Shown here in pieces: positions 1-11,000 of a stretch of 41,042 nt of DNA (positions within the stretch are counted from its first letter, which is position 1; every line of letters begins with the position of its first letter). Location: positions 1 through 41,042 of the forward strand of contig JAJDAF010000027.1 of assembly GCA_029261995.1 (NCBI GenBank). Reading direction: 5' to 3'. Source of the DNA: Candidatus Zhuqueibacterota bacterium (GTDB taxonomy: Bacteria > Zhuqueibacterota > Zhuqueibacteria > Oceanimicrobiales > Oceanimicrobiaceae). A model generated the notes under the pieces. That model was not told the DNA's origin. It made no database searches and was given only the letters and a program-made list of their open reading frames with translations. The translations under genes and the position numbers were made by a program.

Positions 1-137
1 GAAGAGTAGCGGCATTTGATTATAATTCAACATCTATTGACAGGCAGCTAAAAAGAAAAACACTCATAAAATGATTTCAAATAAGAAAATTATATTGGGC
101 GAAGGAATTGCTGCTTTTCGTGAGCTTTTCCTACAGC
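1..137. other. AT-rich left flank ending at a truncation junction
   Basis: This stretch is much more AT-rich than the adjoining coding DNA and does not match the corresponding part of the full-length paralogue at 5380-8067. Similarity to that paralogue begins abruptly near 137, where the text matches the paralogue around 6337. One frame is open from 3 to a TGA at 72-74, so it could be the tail of another gene, but I do not recognise it. Confidence 0.5.
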
Positions 138-1862
138 CTCGTTGGATGTGACACACGTCTTGATCTGGGGTTCGTATACAACGCGAGCAACGCCGACCAT
201 GTTTACAGTTCGGTTGCTCTGGCGCCACCGGCCGTAGGTTACGTCTTGCTAGCGGGACCCGTCATTGCGTCGTTCGGGAGCGAGGCTGTTGTTGGCATGA
301 GGTCGCGCCCGGGTTTCCGGAATCTGGCTATGACATCTTTTCAGGCATTTCCCAGATGCGGCCCGCTTTGTGAGCCTGACTTCGGCTACATCTTGTCACT
401 TAGTTTATTCAATATGTTCAGAGGGTTCCTGCCTCGACCGTTGTCACCACTCCAGCCAATGATCGATCCGACCACAGGTCTGACAGCCAGATTGTCATTG
501 ACGGGGGACCCCGTAACGCAGAATGGCTGGATCGACCAACTGCCGTATGACAAACGATTCTTGATGACCTCCGGCCCGCTCACCATGGCCGTCGGCGACA
601 CCCAGGAAGTCACTATCGCCGTCGTCGCCGGCCTCGGCTCTGACCGCCTGAGCAGTTTTGCGGCAATGCGATTGAGCGCTGCGAAAACAAAGCAGCTCTT
701 CGACAATCTGCTGCAGTTGCCACAGCCGCCGCCGGCGGTCAAAGTCACGGAATTCGACGGCCAAGTCTTGCTGAACTGGGGCTGGGACCACGAGCAACTG
801 GCCCGCACAGAAAACCAGGGCCGCGAGCTGCAATTCGAGGGCTACAATGTCTACCAGCTGCCAACGGCCGATGCTTCGGTTGGAGAAGGCGTCAAGCTTA
901 CGACTTTCGATGTCAAAAACGACATCGCCGCCATCGTGCAGCCGACGTTCGATCCAGCTAGTGGCCAGGTGCTCGACCAACTCGTGCAAACAGGCAGCAA
1001 TAGCGGCATCTTTCGCACCTTCCTGGCGACGAGGGACAGTCTGAACAGCGAGCCGCTCTACAGTGGTCAGACCTACCATTTCGCGGTCACAGCCTACCTG
1101 GTTCATCCCGACCGTTCTCAACTCATCCGGGCTGTCGAGAGCGCCCCGGTGGTCGTGACCGTGAAACCACAGGCCTCTGCGCCGGGCACTCGTCTCAACT
1201 CCGCCATGGGCGACACCATCACGGCAGAGCTGGTGCAGGGCTTCAGCGACGGTCTGGTGCAGGCAATCGTGGTGGACCCGACGCAGGTATCTGGCGACGA
1301 CTATCAGGTCGTCTTTGTCAATCCATCAAGCGACACGACCAGAATCATCGAATGGGTGCTCATCAACACCAGCAGGGGAGACACCGTGCTGGCCAACCAG
1401 CGCAATCAGTCGAGCGATGAAGACTACCCCATCATCGACGGCCTGCAAGTCAGAGTTGTGTCCGCAACCGCGCCGGCCACGCCGAATTTGCCAGGCGCCA
1501 TCTTTGCCTTCTCGACTTCCGGTTTCGAGCCGACCGTTTCTCTGCAGCACGCCCGCGAAGACGTCCAGAAAGTCAATGTCTACCCGAATCCCTACTACGG
1601 CTTGTTTCGGTTTGAAGGCCGTTTTTCCGGTCGCTTCGTGACCTTCAACCATTTGCCGGAGAAGGCGACCATCCGTATTTTTACCTTAGCAGGTAACTTG
1701 GTGCGCACGCTCGAGAAGCAGGACGCAGGCCAGTTCCTGCGCTGGGATTTGGCCAATGATTACAACTGGATCGTGGGCGGCGGGCTTTACATCGCACATG
1801 TTGAAATGCCCGACTTGGGAACGTCCAAGATTTTGAAACTGGCGGTTTTTCCGCGCCAATAA
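108..1862 (+). pseudogene. 5'-truncated large secreted protein with T9SS-like C-terminal domain (type A copy 1)
   Basis: This is the C-terminal 570 or so residues of a type A secreted protein, closely related to the gene at 5380-8067. The match begins at the VGCDTRLDLGF segment; the paralogue has roughly 320 residues before that point, including the signal peptide, and all are missing here. The only in-frame start is a TTG at 108 giving a short unrelated lead-in, so export by the normal route is unlikely. The rest is intact: the ATKTKQLFDN-type helix region, fibronectin-like segments (GYNVYQL, YHFAVTAY) and the C-terminal sorting-like domain (VYPNPYYG, RIFTLAGNLVR, GGGLYIAHVEM). The stop lies 12 bases before the next gene, so the pair was probably an operon. 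It may be a relic, or the flank may be an assembly or deletion junction. Confidence 0.75.
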
Positions 1863-1874
1863 CGAGGTGATTCC

Positions 1875-4800
1875 ATGAAAATACTTGGCTATTTTGTAGT
1901 GCTGGCGGCGCTCACCGCGGCGATCTTGTTGAGCATTCAATCTCTTTTGTTTGGAAAAGACAAAACCAAGCTCGCCGCACAGTCGGACGGGGTCAGCCAC
2001 ACGCTTCTGAACATCAACAATTTCTCTCAGTGGGTGTACGCCAACGGACTCTCTGCTCGCGAGCCGCAGGGCGGAACAGGCGCATTCTACCCACGCGGTA
2101 CGGCTGGCGTGATTTTTCAAGATGCCTTGATTTGGGGCGGCCAGGTGGATGATGGCCAGGCGCCACCCGTCAGAGTTGGTGGCGCGCAGTACGCAGTCGG
2201 ACACGTTCCGGGCGCCATCATTTCACGCGGTCTGGCGGAAGACAAGACTGATCCGGAAGTTAACCGAATCTGGCGGGTGCGCAGGGATTTTGACTCAGTC
2301 GATTTGCGCCGGGACACAGCGGAGTTGCTGCAGAAATCTACGGCGGAAGTCAGCACCGATGAAATTGCCGTCACGCGCGCTCAGTACCGCCAGGACTGGA
2401 TCGACTGGCCCTGGCAGAAAGGCGCGCCGTTCTACGACGCGGATGGCGACGGCAGCTACTCTCCTGCGTTTGATGCGGACGGATCGCCCATCCTTTTCCC
2501 GGACGGCGATGAGCCCGGCCTCGCCGACGCGGACCAGGTGATCTGGCTGGTTGCCAACGATTTAGATCCTGCGGCGCTGGCCAATTTCTCCGGCTCGCCA
2601 CCCATTGGCGTGGAAATGCAAGTGACGCTCTGGGGCTATGATCGCGCTGGTGAACTCGGACACGTGATTTTTTGCCGCCATCGTCTGATTTACAAAGGTG
2701 ATGTAAACACTGATCCCGGCGCCCGCATCGACAGCATGTACATCGCGCATTGGGCCGACCCGGATTTGGGGTCAGCGGGCGACGACCTTGCCGGCTGCGA
2801 TACATTGCTGAATTTAGGCTACGTCTACAACGGCCGGACGCAGGATGCGATGTTTGCCGAGTTCAACTTACCGCCGCCAGCTGTCGGTTATGATCTTGTG
2901 ACAGGGCCGCACCTGGAGTGGTCCGGCTCTGCCGGCAGAAAAGGCCTCACGCCTGCTAGTGACATCATAAACCTCAAGATGACGACGTTTCATACGTTTG
3001 ATACGGAACCAGGCGACCCCGCTCCGCTGGGTACCTACGATGTGTCGTGGCAGTGGTACAATCTCATGCGTAGCTTCCTTCCGAGACCAAAATCCCCGCT
3101 CACGCCGTGGGTTGACCCAACCACCGGCTGGCCGACTCAGTTCAGCATGCCCGGAGATCCGGTAACAAATACAGGTTGGGTTGATTCAGGCCAAGCTGAC
3201 CGAAGAATCTACATTGCATCCGGCCCCTTCGAGATGGCCCTGAAAGATACCCAAGAGGTGGTCATCGCGCTCATCGGCGGGCTGGGCAGCGACCGTCTGA
3301 TGAGTGTTGCCGCGCTGAAACACCGGTCACGCGTCATCCAGCAATTCGTAGAAAATCTGTTTGTCGCGCCAAAACCGCCGCCAGCGCCGCAGGTGACTAC
3401 CAGCGAGTTTGACGGTCAAATTCTGCTCAATTGGGGAGGAGACCCAAAACTGGTTGCGCAGGTCGAAAACATCGAGCGGTCAGGTTTTCGATTTGAAGGC
3501 TACAACGTTTATCAACTCCCCTCCGCCGGCGCGAGTCCCGGCGATGGCGTCAAACTGCGCACATTTGATCTTGACAACAACCTGAGGGCGATTGTGCAAC
3601 CGGAATTCGACCCTGCAACCGGGACTGTGGTGGAGAGGGTCGTGCAGATGGGGGATGACAGCGGTGTCTTCAGAACCATGACTGTGACCCACGACACGCT
3701 GCACGACGATCCGCTCTTCAACGGCCAGGAGTATCATTTCGCAGTCACGGCCTACAATTACAATCCCGATGCGCAGGCTGGCGTTCGCAGTCTGGAAAGC
3801 GTGCCCGCCATCGTCACGGTCTGGCGCCAGGGTCAATCGCCAGGAGAACGCCTGCACGGCAGCGCCGGCGACACGCTGTTCGCAACTCACTTTGGGCGCA
3901 GTGACGGCGACGTTTTCCTGCTGGTGGTCGATCCGACCCGGCTGACGGGCGATGACTACGATGTGGTTTTTTCGAAAGACTCCAGTGGCGCGGGGGTCTG
4001 GCATCTCCTGAACAGTACGCGTGGCGACACTCTGCTCAGGAATCAAAGCAACCAGTCCGGCGACGAAAACTACCTGGTGACCGAAGGCTTCATGGCGGTT
4101 GTGGCAGGGCCGCCGCTGGGATTCAAGTCATTTGAGGTCGTTGCAAATGCCGCAGGCCCAATCGACCCGCCAACGGGTGGTGCCGCCGATTTCCGGAATT
4201 TCCCCGTACCAAACAGGCCGGGTGCTGAGCAGCAAGTAGGTGCTGGCGTTTGGCTTTTCAATGTTGGTGGTGGCGCTAACGATGGTACGTTCGCCACCTT
4301 CCTCAGTAGGTCACTACGTAACGACAACTTTGATCGCGTCGTGCCGGACGACTGGGAAATGCGCTTCACTTCCCGCGGTAGTTGGGCGTTGCGTTGGTTC
4401 GAAGACGGTTTGCTGGTAAAGGTTCCATTTGAGCTTTGGAATATCGGTTTTAATACGACGGAAGAACCCAGTGACGACTATCGCTGTATTCCCTATTTTC
4501 TATCATCTGCCGGAGTCGGTGGTTTGCAGACTGATCCCGCGGGATTAACCTACCAGTTGGACCCCAACGACCATGGCGCCTCGGGTGGCTCCAATGATCC
4601 TTACACTCCGTGGATCTATTGGATTATCCCGAATGAGAACCTGGATGGCACACCTGGAGAGGCAGGTTACGAAGCCTACCTTGCTGCTGTTGACACGGTT
4701 GTCGGCGTCGATGTTTCGTTTGCTGGCGGAAACGAAGCCTTCGCGAGAACGGTACTCGTCTCCTGGAATGGAGACGACGTCAGGGATGGCGAGGTCGTGC

Positions 4801-5234
4801 TCGGAACCCAAATGGCGCCTGAGCAGGGCACGGTGTTTCGGCTCACGACCGCGAAGACCAATCAACCCAGCGACCGCTTCACCTTCTCCACCTCCGGGCT
4901 AAAACCGACGCGCTCCGTGGCCCTGGCCAGGGAAGATGCGCTCAAGCTGGTAAATGTCTTTCCAAATCCCTACTACGGCATCATCAGCTTCGAGAACCGC
5001 TTCGCCAGCGGTTTCGTGGCCTTCAGCCATTTGCCCGACCAGGCCATTATCCGGATCTTCACCTTGGCTGGCAGTTTGGTGCGCAAGTTGGAGAAATCCG
5101 GTGGCGACCAGTTCCTGCGCTGGGATTTGAAGAACCACGATGAGCACCTGGTGGCTGGCGGAATTTACGTCGCCCACGTTGAAATGCCGGAGTTGGGCGC
5201 CAGCAAGGTCTTGAAACTGGCAGTGATTCCATAG
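1875..5234 (+). CDS. Large secreted protein with T9SS-like C-terminal domain (type B copy 1)
   Basis: A 1119-residue exported protein of unknown function. It starts with MKILGYFVVL and a hydrophobic segment to about residue 27, consistent with a signal peptide. A GAGGTG ribosome site precedes the ATG. Near residue 188 there is an acidic calcium-loop-like stretch (DADGDGSYSP). Around residues 285-305 comes the GCDTLLNLGYVYNG block common in secreted proteins of Calditrichota/KSB1-like bacteria. Fibronectin-III-like segments follow (GYNVYQLP, YHFAVTAY). Residues of about 1028-1119 form the C-terminal domain with FPNPYYG, RIFTLAGSLVRKLEK and AGGIYVAHVEM, which in the family directs export and surface attachment. 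Compared with type A copies it carries about 220 extra residues (about 740-985). Surface-exposed or secreted localisation is inferred; no catalytic motif is visible. Confidence 0.85.
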   Translation: MKILGYFVVLAALTAAILLSIQSLLFGKDKTKLAAQSDGVSHTLLNINNFSQWVYANGLSAREPQGGTGAFYPRGTAGVIFQDALIWGGQVDDGQAPPVRVGGAQYAVGHVPGAIISRGLAEDKTDPEVNRIWRVRRDFDSVDLRRDTAELLQKSTAEVSTDEIAVTRAQYRQDWIDWPWQKGAPFYDADGDGSYSPAFDADGSPILFPDGDEPGLADADQVIWLVANDLDPAALANFSGSPPIGVEMQVTLWGYDRAGELGHVIFCRHRLIYKGDVNTDPGARIDSMYIAHWADPDLGSAGDDLAGCDTLLNLGYVYNGRTQDAMFAEFNLPPPAVGYDLVTGPHLEWSGSAGRKGLTPASDIINLKMTTFHTFDTEPGDPAPLGTYDVSWQWYNLMRSFLPRPKSPLTPWVDPTTGWPTQFSMPGDPVTNTGWVDSGQADRRIYIASGPFEMALKDTQEVVIALIGGLGSDRLMSVAALKHRSRVIQQFVENLFVAPKPPPAPQVTTSEFDGQILLNWGGDPKLVAQVENIERSGFRFEGYNVYQLPSAGASPGDGVKLRTFDLDNNLRAIVQPEFDPATGTVVERVVQMGDDSGVFRTMTVTHDTLHDDPLFNGQEYHFAVTAYNYNPDAQAGVRSLESVPAIVTVWRQGQSPGERLHGSAGDTLFATHFGRSDGDVFLLVVDPTRLTGDDYDVVFSKDSSGAGVWHLLNSTRGDTLLRNQSNQSGDENYLVTEGFMAVVAGPPLGFKSFEVVANAAGPIDPPTGGAADFRNFPVPNRPGAEQQVGAGVWLFNVGGGANDGTFATFLSRSLRNDNFDRVVPDDWEMRFTSRGSWALRWFEDGLLVKVPFELWNIGFNTTEEPSDDYRCIPYFLSSAGVGGLQTDPAGLTYQLDPNDHGASGGSNDPYTPWIYWIIPNENLDGTPGEAGYEAYLAAVDTVVGVDVSFAGGNEAFARTVLVSWNGDDVRDGEVVLGTQMAPEQGTVFRLTTAKTNQPSDRFTFSTSGLKPTRSVALAREDALKLVNVFPNPYYGIISFENRFASGFVAFSHLPDQAIIRIFTLAGSLVRKLEKSGGDQFLRWDLKNHDEHLVAGGIYVAHVEMPELGASKVLKLAVIP

Positions 5235-5235
5235 A

Positions 5236-5260
5236 AAAGCGGAGGCCGGAGGCGGGAGGA
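5236..5260. repeat. GGAGGCCGG-type repeat between secreted-protein genes
   Basis: A short G-rich purine tract (AAGCGGAGGCCGGAGGCGGGAGG) follows the stop of the upstream type B gene. Nearly the same sequence follows the second type B gene at 11507-11533, so it was copied with the duplicated unit or marks the same 3' flank. No second arm is visible near this copy. Confidence 0.6.
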
Positions 5261-5379
5261 CGTGCGCCGGACCCACACCGGCACACTTTTCTGCTGATGC
5301 TGGAATAGGTGGCTCAACGCTGGTTCAGGATGGCCGGTCGTGTCAAAGTATGAGGAGTTATGAAAGGAGCGGAGGTTTC

Positions 5380-8067
5380 ATGAGGACAATCGGACATTTT
5401 GTGATTCTGGCAACGCTGGCCGCGACCACGCAAATCGCTGCCCTTGCAGGAGACAAAGGCGGTCAAATACCGCTTGCTCGCGTCAGCCAATCGACGACCA
5501 ACCGGACTCTGCTGAACATCAACGAGCTTGCCGCCTGGATTCATTCGAATGGCCTGTTGGCGAGAGACCCGAGAGGCAACTCCGGCTTGTTTTTCCCGCG
5601 TGGCAGCAACCCATCAACAGCAGTCGGTTTCCAGGACCAGCTCATTTGGGGTGGCCAAGTTTCGGATGGCCAGGAGCCTGTCCTTCGGGTTGGCGGCGGC
5701 CAGCGTTCCGTCGGCCATGTGCCGGGTAAAATTCTCTCTCCCGGGATTCCGGAGGACCGAACGGACCCGAATATCAACCGTGTCTGGAGAATCCGTCGTG
5801 ACTTCGCAACCGCCGCTCTGGCGTTAGACGCTGCCGAGATTAACAGCATCCTACCGCAGGCAGTTTCCCAGAATCAAATCGACGACGTCCGCGCCATTTA
5901 CCGCCAGGATTGGATCGACTGGCCCGAGGGCCGAGGCGCGCCGTTTTATGATGCGGACGGCGACGGGCACTACCGGCCCGCCTTTAATCCGGACGGTACT
6001 CCCAAACTTGCGCCACGAAATGGCGAGGCGTTTGACCCGGCCATTCACGCAGACGAGCCGGGGTTCGCCGATGGTGACCAGGTTGTCTGGTTGGTGGCCA
6101 ACGACCTGAATCGTGGCGCTCTGGAGAATTTTTCGGGCTCGCCGCCCATCGGCATGGAAATGCAGTTGACTTTGTGGGGGTACGCGCGTGAGGGAGTCAT
6201 CAACCACACCATCTTTCGCCGCCACCGTTTGATTTACAAGGGCACGGAGTTAACACCCTCCTCGGCAAGCATCGACAGTTTTTACATTGCTCAGTGGGCC
6301 GACCCGGACGTTGGAGGTGCCGGGGATGACCTTGTTGGATGTAACACACAGCTTGATCTGGCGTTCGCATACAACGCGAGCAACACTGATCGTGTTTACA
6401 CTTCGGTTGCTCTGGCGCCGCCTGCCGTGGGCCACCTCTTGCTTGCTGGTCCTGTTGTTGAGTCATCCGGGAGTGAAGCTGTTTACAATATGAGGCCGCT
6501 AATGGACTACCAAAACTTGGCTATGACATCTTTTCAGGAGAGGACTTGTCGCAGCTATGAATGTGATAATAATGCTGGTACCTACCATGTGACCCTTCAA
6601 TTGTTCAACATGCTACGAGGCTTTTTACCTCGACCAGTGACGCCGCTCACACCTAGTATAGATCCGACAACAGGCGTCGCGACCAAGTTTGTCCTGTCTG
6701 GCGATCCCATCACCCAGATGGGTTGGGTCGATAGCGGAGGCGGTGACCGCCGTTTCCTGCTCAGTTCCGGCCCGGTCAGCATGGCCGTCGGCGATACCCA
6801 GGAAGTCACTATCGCTGTCGTCGCAGGCATCGGCTCTGACCGCCTCAGCAGTTTTGCGGTAATGAGACTGAACGCCGCGAAAACAAAGCAGCTCTTCGAC
6901 AATCTGCTGCAACTGGCGCAGCCGCCGCCTGCTGTTAAGGCCACAAAACTTGACGGACAAATCCTGCTTAACTGGGGCTGGGACCACGAACAACTGGCGC
7001 GCACAGAAAACCAGGGCCGCGAGCTGCCATTCGAGGGCTACAATGTCTACCAGCTGCCAACGGCCGGCGCCGCGCTGGCGGAAGGCGTCAAGCTTGCGAC
7101 TTTTGATTCAAAGAATGACATCGCCGCCATCGTACAGCCTGCGTTCGATCCTGCCAGCGGGATGGTGCTCGACCAGCTCGTGCAGGCAGGTAGTAACAGC
7201 GGCATCTTTCGCACCTTTCTGGCAACGCGCGACAGTTTGAACAGCGAGCCGATTTACAGCGGCCAGATCTACCATTTCGCGGTCACGGCTTACCTGGTTC
7301 ATCCCGACCGCTCCCAACTCATCCGGGCTCTTGAAAGCGAGCCGGTAGTGGTGACGGTGAAACCACAGGCCTCTGCGCCGGGCACCCGTCTCAACTCAGC
7401 CATGGGCGACACCATCACCGCGGAACTGGTGCAGGGCGACAGCGACGGCTTGGTGCAGGCCATCGTGGTGGACCCGACCGAGGTGTCTGGCGACGACTAC
7501 CGTGTGGTTTTTGCGGAAGTTGACAAAGTCAATGCCTACGGCGACACGACCGGTGTCATCGAATGGGCGCTTGTCAACACGAGCAAGGGCGAAACCTTAC
7601 TCAATCACCAGTCCAATCAGTCGGGTGACGAGAATTACCTGCTCACCGACGGGCCGCAAGTCAAGGTCGTAGCTCCAGTCACATCGGCTACTCCTAACCG
7701 GCCGGGTGTCGTCTTCGCGTTTTCAACCGCTGGTTTTGAGCCGTCATTTTCCCGGCAGCACGCACAAGAAGATGTCCCAAAAATCAACGTCTTCCCAAAT
7801 CCCTATTACGGCATGTTCCGATTCGAAGGCCGTTTCTCCGGTCGCTTCGTGACCTTCAACCATCTGCCGGAGAAGGCGACCATCCGGATTTTCACCTTAG
7901 CCGGCAACCTGGTGCGCACGCTCGAGAAGCAGGACCCAGGCCAGTTCCTGCGTTGGGATTTAACCAATGATTACAACTGGATCGTGGGCGGCGGTATTTA
8001 CGTTGCCCATGTTGAGATGTCGGAGTTGGGCGCCAGCAAGGTTTTGAAACTGGCGGTGATTCCATAA
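5380..8067 (+). CDS. Large secreted protein with T9SS-like C-terminal domain (type A copy 2)
   Basis: The complete type A member, 895 residues from the ATG at 5380. That start is preferred over the ATG at 5350 because GGAGCGGAGG sits just before it and the protein then opens with a normal signal peptide (MRTIGHFVIL ... AALAGDKGG). It shares the block order of its neighbours: the LLNINELAAWIHSNG segment, the GAPFYDADGDGHY acidic loop, the GCNTQLDLAFAYN block, FN3-like segments, and a C-terminal FPNPYYG / RIFTLAGNLVR / GGGIYVAHVEM sorting-like domain. It lacks the extra module of the type B proteins. Its 3' two-thirds are very similar to the truncated gene at 108-1862. Function unknown; an adhesin or extracellular structural role is possible but not shown. 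Confidence 0.87.
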   Translation: MRTIGHFVILATLAATTQIAALAGDKGGQIPLARVSQSTTNRTLLNINELAAWIHSNGLLARDPRGNSGLFFPRGSNPSTAVGFQDQLIWGGQVSDGQEPVLRVGGGQRSVGHVPGKILSPGIPEDRTDPNINRVWRIRRDFATAALALDAAEINSILPQAVSQNQIDDVRAIYRQDWIDWPEGRGAPFYDADGDGHYRPAFNPDGTPKLAPRNGEAFDPAIHADEPGFADGDQVVWLVANDLNRGALENFSGSPPIGMEMQLTLWGYAREGVINHTIFRRHRLIYKGTELTPSSASIDSFYIAQWADPDVGGAGDDLVGCNTQLDLAFAYNASNTDRVYTSVALAPPAVGHLLLAGPVVESSGSEAVYNMRPLMDYQNLAMTSFQERTCRSYECDNNAGTYHVTLQLFNMLRGFLPRPVTPLTPSIDPTTGVATKFVLSGDPITQMGWVDSGGGDRRFLLSSGPVSMAVGDTQEVTIAVVAGIGSDRLSSFAVMRLNAAKTKQLFDNLLQLAQPPPAVKATKLDGQILLNWGWDHEQLARTENQGRELPFEGYNVYQLPTAGAALAEGVKLATFDSKNDIAAIVQPAFDPASGMVLDQLVQAGSNSGIFRTFLATRDSLNSEPIYSGQIYHFAVTAYLVHPDRSQLIRALESEPVVVTVKPQASAPGTRLNSAMGDTITAELVQGDSDGLVQAIVVDPTEVSGDDYRVVFAEVDKVNAYGDTTGVIEWALVNTSKGETLLNHQSNQSGDENYLLTDGPQVKVVAPVTSATPNRPGVVFAFSTAGFEPSFSRQHAQEDVPKINVFPNPYYGMFRFEGRFSGRFVTFNHLPEKATIRIFTLAGNLVRTLEKQDPGQFLRWDLTNDYNWIVGGGIYVAHVEMSELGASKVLKLAVIP

Positions 8068-8098
8068 TGGTAAGATACCTGAAAGAAGAGGATGTTCC

Positions 8099-11000
8099 AT
8101 GAGGCCAATTGCATGCTCTATTATGCTGGCAACGCTGGCCGCGACCACGCAAATCGCTGCCCTGGCAGGAGACAAAGGCGGTCAAATGCCGCTTGCTCGC
8201 GTCAGCCAAACGACGACCAATCGGACGTTGTTGAACATCAATGAACTCGCCGTGTGGATTCATTCGAACGGCATGTCAGCAAGGCGACCGGATGGGAGTT
8301 CCGGCGCGGTCTATCCCCGCGCAACCGCGCCGGTTATTTTTCAGGATCAACTGATCTGGGGCGGTCTGGTGATGGACGGCGTAGAGCCGGTTGTGCGAGT
8401 CGGTGGCGGGGAGTACGGAGTTGGCCACGTACCCGGCAAGATTATCACGCAGGGCGTTCCGGAGGATCGAATGGCGCCGAACATTGATCGGGTGTGGCGC
8501 GTTCGCCGTGATTTCGCCACGGCTGATTTGACACAAGATACCGCTGAAATAAACATGATTTTGGCCCCGGAGGTTTCAGCGGAGCAAATCGACCAGGTTC
8601 GCGCGACCTACCGGCAGGATTGGATAGACTGGCCGGCGGAGCGTGGCGCTCCGTTTTATGATGCGGACGGCGACGGCGTTTATTCTCCTGGTTTTCACTC
8701 AGATGGCGCCCCGAAGTTGGCTCCAGGTCGCGGCGTGGCGTTTGACCCCCAAACCCACGCTGATGAACCCGGCCTCATGAATGCCGACCAAGTTGTCTGG
8801 CTGGTGGTCAATGATATTGGTTATATCTGTCCTTTCGATTTCTCTTGTTTTCCGCTCATCGGCATTGAAATTCAGATTACTCTGTGGGGGTACGACCGTG
8901 CCGATGCACTCGGGCATGCGGTTTTTCGCCACCACCGCTTGATTTACAAAGGTGACGTAAATACATCGCCAACCGCCCGCATCGACAGCATGTACATCGC
9001 CCAGTGGTCCGACCCCGATGTGGGCTCCGCCGGCGATGATCTTGCCGGGTGCGACATTGGTTTAAATCTTGGATATGCGTATAACAGTCTCTCCGTAGAT
9101 GCAGCGTTTGCCGTGTTCGATTTGCCGCCTCCGGCTGTTGGCTACGACCTGGTCACCGGGCCACACATAGACTGGCCCGGGGTCCACGGCAGAAAAGGCC
9201 TCACGCCTGCCAGGGATGTTGAAAATATCGAGATGACAGCGTTTCATTCGCAATCAGCCGGCAGCCAGCCATCCGACCCGCCGCTTTTCGGGACTTACCA
9301 GTGGAGCCTGTCGTGGTACAATCTCATGCGAGGCTTCCTTCCCAGACCGATAGTCCCTCTCACGCCGTTCGTGAATCCATCTGGCCAGCCAACCAGGCTT
9401 ACTGTTAGTGGCGACCCGCTAACAAATACTGGTTGGGTAGATCAAGGACAGGGTGACCGCAGAATTGGTTTTTCATCCGGCCCTTTTGAGATGGCGCTCG
9501 GCGACACCCAGGACGTGGTGATCGCGTTTATCGGCGGCCTGGGCAGCGACCGGCTCATGAGCGTGGCGGTTCTGAAAGACCGGTCACGGATGATTCAGCA
9601 ATTCGTGGACAATCTGTTTGATGCCCCAAAACCACCGCCGGCGCCGCAGGTTACGACCAGCGAGTTTGACGGTCAAATCCTGCTCAATTGGGGAGATGAC
9701 CCGGACTGGGTTGCGCAAATCGAAGACATCGAACGGTCGGGTTTTCGGTTTGAGGGCTACAACGTTTATCAACTGCCCGCCGCCGGCGCGCGCCTCGAGG
9801 ATGGGGTTAAACTCTGCACATTTGATCTCGACAATGGCCTCGCGGCGATTACGCAACCGGAGTTCGATCCTGCCATCGGGGTAGTGGTGCAGACGGTTGT
9901 ACAAATTGGGGAAGACAGCGGCGTCTTCAGAACTTTTACCGTGACCCGCGACATTCTGCACGACGACCCGCTTTTCAGCGGCCAGGAGTATCATTTCGCG
10001 GTCACCGCTTACAGTTACAATCCGGATCAGCTGGCTGGCGTGCGTAGTTTGGAAAGCACGCCTGCCAGCGTCACCGTCAGGCGTCAGGGCCGTGCACCTG
10101 GCGAGCGGTTGCACGGCAGCGCCGGTGACACCCTGTTTTCAACCCACTTTGGTGCCAGTGATGGCGAGGTTATTGCGCGGTTAATCGACCCGACCCGGCT
10201 CACAGGCGACGCCTACGAAGTGGTTTTCTCCAAAGACACCAGTGGCGTGATGGTCTGGCACCTCTTGAACAGCACGCGCGGTGACACCCTGCTCAGGAAT
10301 CAACGCAACCAGTCCGGCGACGAGGACTACCTGGTGACGAATGGCTTCATGGCGGTGGTGAAAGGACCGCCGCTGGACTTCAAATCGTTCGAAGTGGTCG
10401 CAAATGCAAGAGGTCCTATCGACCCACCTGCAATCGGGGCTGCGGAGTGGGCCGGCTTTCCGGTCCCAGAGAGGCCAGGTGTCCCGCAGCAGCATGGAGC
10501 TAGCTGGTGGCTTTTTCACACGGCCGACAATGGCGGGTCATTTGGTGGTGGAACGCGCAGATCATACAGCGCCTTCCTGAGTTGCTCGCTCCGCAACGAC
10601 AATTTCGACAGGGCTGTTCCGTATGATTGGGAGATGCGCTTCACCGCCCGTGGCAGTTGGGCCATCCGTTGGTTTGAAGATGCCGCCCTGGTGCAAGTCC
10701 CCTTCGAGCTGTGGAATATCGGCATTGCTACACCGGATGACACTGGAGATGACTATCGACTTATCCCGTGGTTTCAGTCCAACGGCGCGCTTGGCGCCCT
10801 TCAGACCGACCCGGCGGGTCTGACCTACCAGCTCGACCCCAATGACCACTCCGCCTCTGGCGCAGACAACGACCCCTACACACCCTCGATTTATTGGATA
10901 CAACCAGACGATGTGGCGCCCGGTGAGTCAGGCTACGAAGCCTATTTGGCGCAGATCGACACGGCCGCCGGTACAAATGTCAATTATGACGGCGGCGGCG

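Noticed and set aside
495-1121. Long minus-strand frames inside the secreted-protein array (also at 2371-2805, 3480-4046, 9584-10114).
   Set aside because: They recur antisense to the same repeated coding segments and reflect codon bias of the real plus-strand genes.
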